Shown piece by piece: positions 1 to 6,288 of a stretch of 12,535 nt of DNA. The stretch covers positions 1 through 12,535 of the forward strand of contig CALAVF010000062.1 in assembly GCA_937892315.1 (NCBI GenBank), read 5' to 3'. This DNA is from an uncultured Prevotellaceae bacterium (GTDB lineage Bacteria > Bacteroidota > Bacteroidia > Bacteroidales > Bacteroidaceae). A model generated the notes under the pieces. That model searched no databases. It was given only the letters and a program-made list of their open reading frames with translations, and was not told the origin of the DNA. The stretch's first letter is position 1. Every line of letters begins with the position of its first letter. The translations under genes and the position numbers were made by a program.

Positions 1-125
1 CGGCTCTCTGGCTCCATGAAGGTGACGACGGTGCTGTCGCCCTGCTGCTCCATCTCCTTCACGCGCAGGATGGCCATGGCCCACCGCTGGCAGATGACCA
101 TCTCCAGGCCATCGCCGAAAGGCTC
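1..125 (-). pseudogene. Partial reading frame, possibly a truncated beta-helix glycosidase
   Basis: A minus-strand frame is open from base 257 down to the window edge (about 85 codons). The part below base 125 reads like real protein (GLEMVICQRWAMAILRVKE, then a TVVTFMEPES stretch); the part above it is cysteine-rich, has no ATG and looks non-coding. The alternation of hydrophobic strand and polar turn recalls secreted right-handed beta-helix or glycosidase proteins of Bacteroidetes, but this is an impression from composition, not a motif match. Such proteins normally have a signal peptide and a long N-terminal part, and there is no room for them before blaR1 ends at 271. The piece is therefore either the 5'-truncated end of a decayed gene or a gene starting at the ATG at base 101. 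The rest lies left of the window. Confidence 0.4.
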
Positions 126-270
126 ATGACAACAGAAAGAAGGGTCAAAACAGGTCTCATAAATGCTTAGTTTTAGGATATAGCAAGGGCTGTACAAGCA
201 ACGTTCGTTACTTGCAATCCTTTGATTTTCAATAAAACAATGATGGGTTACTCTCGCTTATAGAGAATGA
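126..270. other. Intergenic spacer with an imperfect palindrome
   Basis: This spacer follows the blaR1 stop codon and precedes the protein-like fragment. It contains a 20-bp imperfect palindrome at 195-214 (CAAGcAACGttCGTTaCTTG) with one mismatched pair. A weak CTCT/AGAG hairpin near 251-265 lies just beyond the blaR1 stop but has no U-tract, so a terminator is not supported. No promoter for the left-hand fragment was recognised. Confidence 0.4.
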
Positions 271-1800
271 TTACTCCAGTTCGTACTTCACGGTGAGCAC
301 TTGGTGCGACCGCACTGCCCTACCCCGTTGTCGGGCAGGCTTCCACCGCGGCATTCCTCTGACGGTTTCTTCTGCCGATGCCATCAGCGCGTGCAACGCG
401 TCCGGCAGGTCTTTAGCCATCTGCGAAGGAGTTGGCGTTTGTCCGTAGGTCCTGACCATCACATCGGCTGCATTGTCTGTCTGCGACACTTCAAACGCCT
501 TCACATCGGTGATGGAGCCGTCTTTCTGCACAATGAACGACACCGTCACATTGCCCTTCATGCCGTACTCCACCGCCTCTTTCGGATAACGGAAATGGCG
601 TGACAGATACCGCATCTTCTCCTCCTCTCCACCCACAAACTCGGCGGACTCTTCCGTCTCCAAGAAAAGTACATCATCATCGTCCCCTTCTCGCGGTTCC
701 TCTGCCTCCGTCTGGATGAGCACAGCGGCGGTCATGCTACTGTCTTCATAGAGTTCATGCAGCAGGTCTTTATTCTTAATCACATCTACGGTCTTGATGC
801 TGTCCTTCGGAATCTCCTCAAGCCGCTGCGACGACAACCTCCTGCCGTTCAGCACGAAGAGGATGGAGTCGGCATCGGTCTTCTCGGCGATGGCATACTG
901 ATAATCCACCACCGTCCGTGCGGAGGCATAGAGCGTCGCCGCCACGATGGGCACCACATAAAGCACCTTCATCCATGCCCATCGGCTGGAACGCGGACGA
1001 GCCAACATGCGGAAGCGTTGCAGCAATCCCTGCTTGCTGCTCAGCGTGTTTGCCAACATGAAGCCACCCGTCATCGTCGCCTTCTGCATCAGCAGCGACA
1101 AATACTGCTGAGCCTCCAAGCCCGACGAGAGCACCGCCTCATCTGCTTCATACTCATGCACCGCCCGCAATTCATTGCGCAGCAGCCACATCACAGGGTT
1201 GAACCATTGCAGAATCAGCAGCCCCTCCATAAGGAGCAAATCAAGAGAATGGCGGAAACGGATATGTGCCTTCTCATGGGCAAAGAGCGTGGCATCATGT
1301 TCTTCGTAGTCCTTGCGAGAAAGCACGATGGTGTTCATCCACGAGAAGGGTCGCACGTCCTCATCACTCACAGCCACCACCACGCCATCCTCCTCACGGT
1401 GCTTCTCCAATCGACCGACAAAGCAAATGAGACGCACCTCATCCACCACCGCACGGACGAGCATCACACCCATGCCCATCAGCACCACCCACGAGGCTAT
1501 GCCCGACAACTGCGGCATCCACCATGCGGCATCATGCTCCTGCTGAGCCACTGCTTCCTTCACTTCGCCCACCGACGGCAAGGCTGGCGGCAAAGCGGGA
1601 AGTGGCTCCACCGTCTCTACCACATGAGTGGTGATGATGCACAGCGGCAGCACAAACGACAGCACCGCCGAACCCAACAGCACGGCACGATTCATCCGAT
1701 GCCACGTGTCGCGACTCACCAGCACCCGATAGAACGCATAGAACACCGTGACCAACAGCGCCACTTTCAAATCATAGATGAGAAAATCAGTCATACACAT
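271..1800 (-). CDS. blaR1: BlaR1-type M56 antirepressor/sensor protease with TonB C-terminal domain
   Basis: Integral-membrane zinc metalloprotease of the M56 (BlaR1/MecR1) family. In characterised relatives, sensing activates the protease and leads to inactivation of the BlaI/MecI repressor. Visible features: N-terminal membrane helices at about 5-28 and 38-58, another at about 100-118, the zinc motif HEKAH at 175-179 followed by the EYEAD segment near 216-220, and a fourth helix at about 276-294. The C-terminal, presumably periplasmic half has no penicillin-binding domain. It has a TonB-plug-like segment at 311-364 (ILFVLNGRR, later KTVDVIKNKD), an acidic linker at 365-395, and a TonB_C-like domain at 396-509 (YPKEAVEYGMKGNVTVSF). 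This architecture is common in Bacteroidetes and the stimulus is usually unknown, so beta-lactam sensing should not be assumed. It follows the repressor gene by 16 bp, evidently in one operon. The start could be the second ATG at 1794. Confidence 0.9.
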   Translation of the reverse strand: MCMTDFLIYDLKVALLVTVFYAFYRVLVSRDTWHRMNRAVLLGSAVLSFVLPLCIITTHVVETVEPLPALPPALPSVGEVKEAVAQQEHDAAWWMPQLSGIASWVVLMGMGVMLVRAVVDEVRLICFVGRLEKHREEDGVVVAVSDEDVRPFSWMNTIVLSRKDYEEHDATLFAHEKAHIRFRHSLDLLLMEGLLILQWFNPVMWLLRNELRAVHEYEADEAVLSSGLEAQQYLSLLMQKATMTGGFMLANTLSSKQGLLQRFRMLARPRSSRWAWMKVLYVVPIVAATLYASARTVVDYQYAIAEKTDADSILFVLNGRRLSSQRLEEIPKDSIKTVDVIKNKDLLHELYEDSSMTAAVLIQTEAEEPREGDDDDVLFLETEESAEFVGGEEEKMRYLSRHFRYPKEAVEYGMKGNVTVSFIVQKDGSITDVKAFEVSQTDNAADVMVRTYGQTPTPSQMAKDLPDALHALMASAEETVRGMPRWKPARQRGRAVRSHQVLTVKYELE

Positions 1801-1816
1801 CTATTATTATATAAGG

Positions 1817-2227
1817 TTAATGACTCGCTTTCCGCTCTTCCACCTTCTTCATCAATGCGTGCAGTTCCTCCTGCTCTTCCTCCGTCATCTGTTCCTGCTG
1901 AGCAAAGAACGAAATGAACGCCGAGCGGGAACCACCGAAGAAGTTCTGCACCACATTGTTCATGAATCGCGACGTGTACTCCCCTCTCTGCACTACAGGG
2001 AAATACAAATAGGTGGTGCCGAACGCCTTGTGACTTACAAAGCCCTTCGTCTCCAGCACCCGAATGACGGTGCTGACCGTGTTGAACGCGGGTTTCGGCT
2101 CGGGCATTGCCTCCAGCACCTCGCGGGTCATTGCCTGTTCCTTCTCCCAGAGAATCTGCATCACTTGCAGTTCGGCACGGGTCAACTCCCGCATTCCGCC
2201 TTCTGTTGTTTCTGCTTTTCTTGCCAT
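1817..2227 (-). CDS. blaI: BlaI/MecI/CopY family transcriptional repressor
   Basis: A 136-residue winged-helix repressor that partners the downstream M56 protease. The N-terminal domain carries the family signatures: LTRAELQVMQILW near residues 15-27, then a recognition-helix region FNTVSTVIRVLETKG at about 48-62 and the wing FVSHKAFGTTYLYFP. The C-terminal 50 residues (NNVVQNFFGG, then a Glu-rich helix) fit the dimerisation region. The frame is open further upstream, to an ATG at 2308, but that would place the -7 promoter element and operator inside the gene. The ATG at 2227, just before MARKAETTEGG, is therefore the better start. Length matches the family (about 120-140 aa). Probably autoregulated through the inverted repeat in its promoter. 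Confidence 0.92.
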   Translation of the reverse strand: MARKAETTEGGMRELTRAELQVMQILWEKEQAMTREVLEAMPEPKPAFNTVSTVIRVLETKGFVSHKAFGTTYLYFPVVQRGEYTSRFMNNVVQNFFGGSRSAFISFFAQQEQMTEEEQEELHALMKKVEERKASH

Positions 2228-2256
2228 AGTGAAAGTCTTTGATTGGTTTGATGATG

Positions 2257-2288
2257 CAAAGATATAAACTATTTTTATAGTTGCAAAA
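2257..2288 (-). promoter_or_regulatory. Bacteroidetes-type promoter of the blaI-blaR1 operon
   Basis: On the minus strand the -7 element TATCTTTG (2257-2264) matches TAnnTTTG exactly. A TTTTG at 2284-2288 provides the -33 element. The spacing of 19 nt between them fits the major sigma factor of Bacteroides (TTTG-N19-21-TAnnTTTG). Transcription would start roughly 10 nt downstream, leaving a short leader of about 20-25 nt before the ATG at 2227, with no evident Shine-Dalgarno sequence. Confidence 0.75.
2267..2282. promoter_or_regulatory. Candidate BlaI operator in the promoter spacer
   Basis: A perfect inverted repeat AACTAT-TTTT-ATAGTT lies between the -33 and -7 elements. A second half-site, AAACTATTTT, recurs 20 bp further upstream at 2286-2295, which could give two turns of helix and cooperative binding. 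BlaI-family repressors bind dyads overlapping their own promoters, so the position supports an autoregulatory operator. The exact sequence differs from staphylococcal bla/mec operators. Confidence 0.55.
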
Positions 2289-2444
2289 CTATTTTCGTCT
2301 TTTAACATATTTTTTAATCATAACGCCCCATCGACACGAAGGAGAAGACCTTCAAGCCATCTTAGGCAGGCGGAAAGGGTGTGATTTCGGTGGGTGTACA
2401 AACCTGACGGAGAAAGCGTGAAAACGATGCCCCAATAACCCCCA

Positions 2445-2513
2445 AAGTGGTCTGAGTCACACCACCGAAGCGGTGTGACTCAGACCGCCGAGGCGGTGTG
2501 ACTCAGACCACTT
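2445..2513. repeat. Modular intergenic repeat, three 15-bp units (locus 1)
   Basis: Three copies of the 15-mer GGTCTGAGTCACACC or its complement are separated by 8-bp linkers. One unit is forward at 2449-2463 and two are inverted at 2472-2486 and 2495-2509; the linkers are ACCGAAGC and GCCGAGGC. The outer edges AAGT and ACTT extend the first and third units into 19-bp perfect inverted arms (2445-2463 with 2495-2513), while the first and second form an alternative 15-bp stem with an 8-nt loop. The same elements recur at 12485-12530. It lies between two divergent promoters and does not encode protein. Confidence 0.85.
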
Positions 2514-2712
2514 GAGGGGACACGAGCGTCTTGCAAATCCCCACAACTGCTCCCGACAAAAAAGGCTGCCTCTATGCAGTCATCGGCACAAAGGTCGCCC
2601 TCTTTTCCTCCGAGTGGAGCGTTTCCGTCCGAACAGATGAAATTACTTGATTCCCGCAGGGCTCACATAGGGCTTTTTCTCCCTATAAACACAAAAAAGA
2701 GGGAAAAAAGTC

Positions 2713-2741
2713 GATTACAGAAAATAAATGTTGTATCTTTG
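2713..2741 (+). promoter_or_regulatory. Promoter of the 2763-6288 cluster
   Basis: TATCTTTG at 2734-2741 matches the Bacteroidetes -7 consensus TAnnTTTG. The -33 region around 2713-2717 (GATTA) is a poor match to TTTG. The start of transcription is expected near 2748, leaving a leader of roughly 15 nt before the ATG at 2763. Confidence 0.65.
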
Positions 2742-2762
2742 CACTAAGATATCGTCATTGAC

Positions 2763-3674
2763 ATGGAAGAACAAACTGAAAAACGACAGAAGAAAAACAA
2801 CATAGGCATGATTGCCGCGGGTGTAGTGGTAGCACTGGTGGCGATTGCTGCGGCTGTGCTCATCTATCACCAACTGTACGCCAAGCCCTTGATGCAGGAG
2901 AACGAGGAACTGAAGGAACTGGCAGAACTGGAGAAGCAGGAGATGGAGAACCAGTACAGGGAGTTTGACTTGCAGTATGAGCAACTGCAAAGCACCATCA
3001 AGAACGACAGCCTTATCGCCCAGATTGAGGAGGAACGCCGGAAGACGCAACAACTGCTGGAAGAACTGGAACGCACGAAAGCGACGGATGCGGCTGAAAT
3101 CAAACGTCTGAAAGCGGAAATCGCCTCGCTGAGAGAGGTGCTGAAAAGTTACATCGTGCAGGTCGATTCGCTCAATCGGCTGAACCAGTCGCTCAGCGAG
3201 GAGAACACCCAAATCAAGACCCAGATGGCGGAACAGAACACCCAAATCACCCACCTCTCCACCGAACGCAACGAACTGAAGGACAAAGTGAATATCGCCG
3301 CCCAGTTGGATGCCACGGGATTCTGGGTCACACCGAAGAACAAGAAGGGCAAGGACACGCAGAAGGTGAAGGACGTGAAGCGGCTCGCCTTTGGCTTCAC
3401 CATCGTGAAGAACGTGACTGCCCAGAACGGGCAACGCATCGTGTATGCCCGCATACTCAAGCCCGACAACTCGGTGATGGGCAAGAAGGGCACGTTCACC
3501 TACGAAGACACCTCGCTCGAATACACAGAAAAGAAATACATCGACTATACGGGCGAAGAACAAAAGATGACGATGTACAGCGATGTTGCCGAGTTTCTCG
3601 AAGCGGGCACCTACCGAATCTTCGTCTTCTGCGATAGCCAGATGATAGGACAAACAAGTTTTATATTAAAGTGA
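2763..3674 (+). CDS. Membrane-anchored coiled-coil protein, function unknown
   Basis: Not assignable to a named function. The 303-residue protein has a short basic N-terminus, one strongly hydrophobic helix at about 14-36 (uncleaved anchor, C-terminus predicted outside the cytoplasm), and a long Glu/Lys/Gln-rich coiled coil from about 42 to 178 with heptad leucines (ELKELAELEKQEMENQ). A C-terminal region at about 183-303 is rich in beta-strand-like segments and aromatic residues (LAFGFTIVKN, AGTYRIFVFCDSQMIG). A repeated NTQI motif at about 148-162 lies in the coil. It is the first gene after a good promoter and precedes rpe by 126 bp, a gap filled by a large hairpin, so co-transcription with rpe is possible but not certain. 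A structural or envelope-associated role is plausible; no catalytic motif is visible. Confidence 0.85.
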   Translation: MEEQTEKRQKKNNIGMIAAGVVVALVAIAAAVLIYHQLYAKPLMQENEELKELAELEKQEMENQYREFDLQYEQLQSTIKNDSLIAQIEEERRKTQQLLEELERTKATDAAEIKRLKAEIASLREVLKSYIVQVDSLNRLNQSLSEENTQIKTQMAEQNTQITHLSTERNELKDKVNIAAQLDATGFWVTPKNKKGKDTQKVKDVKRLAFGFTIVKNVTAQNGQRIVYARILKPDNSVMGKKGTFTYEDTSLEYTEKKYIDYTGEEQKMTMYSDVAEFLEAGTYRIFVFCDSQMIGQTSFILK

Positions 3675-3675
3675 A

Positions 3676-3783
3676 AAAGGAAAAGTGAAAAGTGAAAAAT
3701 TTGCTACCGCATTTGTTTGTCCACAGACAGGTAGCATACACTTGCGGCAGCAAATTTTTCACTTTTCACTCTTCACTTTTCCC
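3676..3783. repeat. Large inverted repeat built of GTGAAAA units
   Basis: Two arms, 3685-3711 and 3743-3769, are complementary over 27 bp with a single mismatch (3706/3748). They enclose a 31-nt loop that contains its own TGTC-CACA-GACA hairpin. A competing pairing, GCTACC (3703-3708) with GGTAGC (3730-3735), would exclude the long stem at its tip. Each arm repeats a (GTGAAAA)n motif ending in ATTTGCT. The left arm is 35/36 identical to a stretch in the anti-sigma gene at 11735-11770. It separates the coiled-coil gene from rpe and could attenuate or stabilise the transcript; there is no clean U-tract. Confidence 0.8.
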
Positions 3784-3800
3784 TAAAAAACATATACACG

Positions 3801-4451
3801 ATGACCAAAATCTCCCCCTCCCTCCTTGCCGCCAACTTTGCTAACTTGAGCAAGGACATTGACATGATTAACCGCAGTGATGCCGACTGGCTCCACCTCG
3901 ATGTGATGGACGGCGTGTTCGTGCCCAACATCAGTTTCGGATTCCCTGTGCTCGAAGCCGTCAGCAAGATTTGCCAGAAGCCGCTCGACGTGCATCTGAT
4001 GATTGTTGACCCGGGCAAGTTCACCCAGCAGGTGAAAGCCCTCGGAGCCTACATGATGAACGTACACTATGAGGCGTGTCCCCATCTGCACCGCACCATC
4101 CAGCAAATCCACGCAGCAGGCATGAAGGCAGGCGTGACACTCAATCCACACACGCCTGTGAATGTGCTGGAAGACATCATTCAGGATGTGGACATGGTGC
4201 TGCTCATGACGGTCAATCCGGGTTTCGGAGGTCAGAAGTTCATCGAGCACTCCATCGACAAAGTCCGTCGGCTCAAAACCCTCATCCAGCAGACGGGTAG
4301 CCACGCCCTCATCGAAGTGGACGGCGGCGTGAACGGCGAGACAGGACGCCGCCTTGTGCAGGCAGGAGTCGATGTGCTCGTGGCAGGCAGTTATGTGTTT
4401 GGAGCACCCAACCCAGAAGAACGCATCAAGGAACTGAAAAAGTTGTCATGA
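3801..4451 (+). CDS. rpe: Ribulose-phosphate 3-epimerase
   Basis: Interconverts D-ribulose 5-phosphate and D-xylulose 5-phosphate in the non-oxidative pentose phosphate pathway; a cytosolic metal-dependent TIM barrel. The 216-residue length is typical. Family motifs are in order: ISPSLLAANFANL at 4-16, LHLDVMDGVFVPNISFG at 31-47 with metal/catalytic residues His32 and Asp34, DVHLMI with His65 at about 63-68, MTVNPGFGGQKF at 136-147 (phosphate/flexible loop), and IEVDGGV with the second catalytic Asp174. All key residues are present. The stop codon overlaps the comEC start by 4 bp (ATGA), which indicates translational coupling. Confidence 0.97.
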   Translation: MTKISPSLLAANFANLSKDIDMINRSDADWLHLDVMDGVFVPNISFGFPVLEAVSKICQKPLDVHLMIVDPGKFTQQVKALGAYMMNVHYEACPHLHRTIQQIHAAGMKAGVTLNPHTPVNVLEDIIQDVDMVLLMTVNPGFGGQKFIEHSIDKVRRLKTLIQQTGSHALIEVDGGVNGETGRRLVQAGVDVLVAGSYVFGAPNPEERIKELKKLS

Positions 4452-5965
4452 ACTGGCAGAACTATCCCTTGATTCGCCTCGTCATTCCCTTCACCTTGGG
4501 AATGGTCGGGGCGAATCTGTTTATCTGTCACATGGACAGGACGGTGCTCTTCATCCTTTGCTGTGCCGTCCTCGCCCTCCTCTTTTTCTTCATTCCCCAA
4601 CAGGAGGGCACCTACAAAGACTACAAGTTTGGTGTGATCGCCATGATTTTCGCTTTCCTCGTCGGCATGACGCTCTACACAGGAAAGCATCACAGCATCA
4701 CACAAAGCATCCCTCAAGACTCCACCTTCTGCAAGGGCATCCTAACAGAAATGCCTGTCGAGAAAGCACGCTCGTGGGCACTCCACTTAGAGCAAGAGAA
4801 TGGTACACATATTCTATTGTATGTAGGTTCCCCTATCACCCCCAAGGCGGAGGCAGGGAGGGGGCTTGGGCTTTCTCTCGGCGACACCATCCTTGCCCGT
4901 ATCATCCATCTGAACCCCACCGACCACACAGAGGATGAGACCTTTCGGCCTTTCTACAACTACCTGTTCAGCAATGGCATCTGTGCCACCTGCTATGCAC
5001 CTCGTGGGCAATGGACGGTGCGTCCCCGACAAGGCAAGCCTTCGCTGCTTCAACAAGCCAAAAGTATTCAAGAGAAGATGCACCGAATCTACGACGACCG
5101 AGGCATCAACGGCGAGGCAGGCAGCATTGTCGAAGCCATGACCCTCGGACGAAAAGCCGACCTCTCCCCCGCCACTCGGCAAGCCTACGCCACTTCGGGA
5201 GTCAGCCACGTGCTGGCACTTTCGGGATTCCACGTCGGCATCATCGTGCTGATGCTGCACGTTCTCTTCCTCCATCGGCTTTTTCCCCTGAGATGGCGAT
5301 GGGTGAGCAATCTGCTGGTCATTATCGCCCTGTGGAGTTATGCTCTCATCACGGGCATGTCGCCCTCGCTCGTCCGTGCCACCCTCATGTTTACCATCTT
5401 GCTGCTCTGCCAATCTTTCTCTCAGGATACTTTGTCCATCGACTCCTGTGCCCTCACCTTCTTCATCATGCTTTGCATCAATCCCTTCTACCTGCAAAAC
5501 ATCGGATTCCAACTCTCCTTCGTCTCGGTCGGCAGCATTGCCCTATACGGCAGCCCTTTGCTGAAACACTACATGCCCTCTCATTTCATCCCAAGAATCC
5601 TGTGGGGCATCCTCATCATCACCCTCCTTTGCAGCCTCTTCACGGCACCCCTCGTTGCCCATCACTTCGGCTGCCTCCCCCTCCTTTCCCTCGTCAGCAA
5701 TCTCGCCATCTTCCTGTTCGTCTATCTGGTCATGTACGGCAGCCTCCTCTGGTGGCTTTTCCTTTGGTGCGACCCAATCAACGCCTTTTTCACCGACCTG
5801 CTCAACTGGACAGCCGACACCATGAACAACATCACCCACACGATTGCAGCCCTTCCCTATGCATCCATCGAGTGGCACCCGAACGCCCTCACCACCCTGC
5901 TCTGCTACATTCCGCTGCTCATCATCGGCTATATCATCACGCACTTCAACAAAGAACACTTATGA
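4448..5965 (+). CDS. comEC: ComEC/Rec2 family DNA-uptake membrane protein
   Basis: Polytopic inner-membrane protein of the ComEC/Rec2 family, which forms the channel for single-stranded DNA entry in transformable bacteria. The N-terminus has three hydrophobic helices (about 8-27, 32-49, 60-77), then a soluble OB-like region at about 90-195. The competence domain follows, with signature segments LALSGFHVGII at 256-266, GMSPSLVRAT at 303-312 and IGFQLSFVSVGSI at 352-364, and further helices to residue 500. The C-terminal metallo-beta-lactamase-like domain of Bacillus and Neisseria ComEC is absent, as is usual in Bacteroidetes. At residues 127-141 the segment PITPKAEAGRG looks inserted into the soluble domain and is encoded by an unusually G-rich stretch. 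The gene overlaps rpe and the next gene by ATGA at both ends. Confidence 0.93.
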   Translation: MNWQNYPLIRLVIPFTLGMVGANLFICHMDRTVLFILCCAVLALLFFFIPQQEGTYKDYKFGVIAMIFAFLVGMTLYTGKHHSITQSIPQDSTFCKGILTEMPVEKARSWALHLEQENGTHILLYVGSPITPKAEAGRGLGLSLGDTILARIIHLNPTDHTEDETFRPFYNYLFSNGICATCYAPRGQWTVRPRQGKPSLLQQAKSIQEKMHRIYDDRGINGEAGSIVEAMTLGRKADLSPATRQAYATSGVSHVLALSGFHVGIIVLMLHVLFLHRLFPLRWRWVSNLLVIIALWSYALITGMSPSLVRATLMFTILLLCQSFSQDTLSIDSCALTFFIMLCINPFYLQNIGFQLSFVSVGSIALYGSPLLKHYMPSHFIPRILWGILIITLLCSLFTAPLVAHHFGCLPLLSLVSNLAIFLFVYLVMYGSLLWWLFLWCDPINAFFTDLLNWTADTMNNITHTIAALPYASIEWHPNALTTLLCYIPLLIIGYIITHFNKEHL

Positions 5966-6288
5966 CACACGACGACCTTTGGGAACTGAACTACCTCGAC
6001 ATTCTCGACTTCATGACAGAACAAAAAAGACGCCCCTCCAAGCATCGCCTGGAGGAGCACCAAATGCTGAATTGGATAAAATATCAAAAGAAACGCCTTG
6101 CAAAAGGCAGGATGAAGCCTGAACGCATCGAGCGATTCAAGCATCTCCTTGCCGTCGCCAGCCAATACCTACGCAAGAACCAGTATGCCTACAGCGGCAG
6201 CACTACGCAACCCGAAGGTCAACTGAGTTTCATCTTCCTGCCCAGCCAGAAACTGAACGACAACAGCAACACCGCCAGCAAGACATAG
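5962..6288 (+). CDS. Small protein consisting of a helicase-associated (HA) domain
   Basis: A 108-residue protein whose ATG overlaps the comEC stop codon by 4 bp. The upstream frame is also open within comEC, but ATGA coupling and the loss of domain content upstream favour this start. Residues about 5-75 fit the helicase-associated domain pattern (Pfam HA family, PF03457): LWELNYLDILDF, a basic RRPS turn, HQMLNWIKYQKKRLAKG, KPERIERFKHLL, then QYLRKNQY. That domain is a small helical bundle repeated in some helicases and presumably binds nucleic acid. Here it stands alone without a helicase, next to a DNA-uptake gene; a role in handling incoming DNA is only an inference. The low-complexity tail (86-108) lies antisense to the end of the convergent sensor gene and may be an incidental extension. 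Confidence 0.82.
   Translation: MTHDDLWELNYLDILDFMTEQKRRPSKHRLEEHQMLNWIKYQKKRLAKGRMKPERIERFKHLLAVASQYLRKNQYAYSGSTTQPEGQLSFIFLPSQKLNDNSNTASKT

Larger units (their letters stand above)
2309..2762. other. Long intergenic region between divergent blaI and coiled-coil gene
   Basis: No convincing gene was found here. The only short plus-strand frame, starting near 2637 (about 35 codons), runs through the downstream promoter and has no family resemblance. The region holds the 69-bp modular repeat at 2445-2513, a small ATAGGG/CCCTAT hairpin at 2667-2686 and the promoter of the next gene. The remainder is unremarkable. Confidence 0.6.

Noticed and set aside
757..1917. 386-codon plus-strand frame opposite blaR1 and blaI
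   Set aside because: The His/Gln/Arg-rich translation is typical of antisense reading; the opposite strand has clear M56 and BlaI motifs.
2445..2513. CRISPR array
   Set aside because: Units are 15 bp with 8-bp linkers, orientation is mixed, linkers are related to each other, and no cas genes are present.
2445..2513. Simple bidirectional terminator
   Set aside because: No U-tract follows either arm, the units occur in tandem on a fixed period, and neighbouring genes diverge from this region rather than end in it.
2637..2745. Small plus-strand ORF of about 35 codons before the coiled-coil gene
   Set aside because: It runs across the -7 promoter element and has no family resemblance or conserved feature.
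2715..3653. 312-codon minus-strand frame opposite the coiled-coil gene
   Set aside because: It is an antisense shadow with a His/Leu/Phe-rich translation, and it runs through the promoter of the plus-strand gene.
5011..5961. Long plus-strand open frame running through comEC into the small HA gene
   Set aside because: Within comEC the translation is Pro/His/Arg-rich shadow sequence. Only the part from the ATG at 5962 has domain content.
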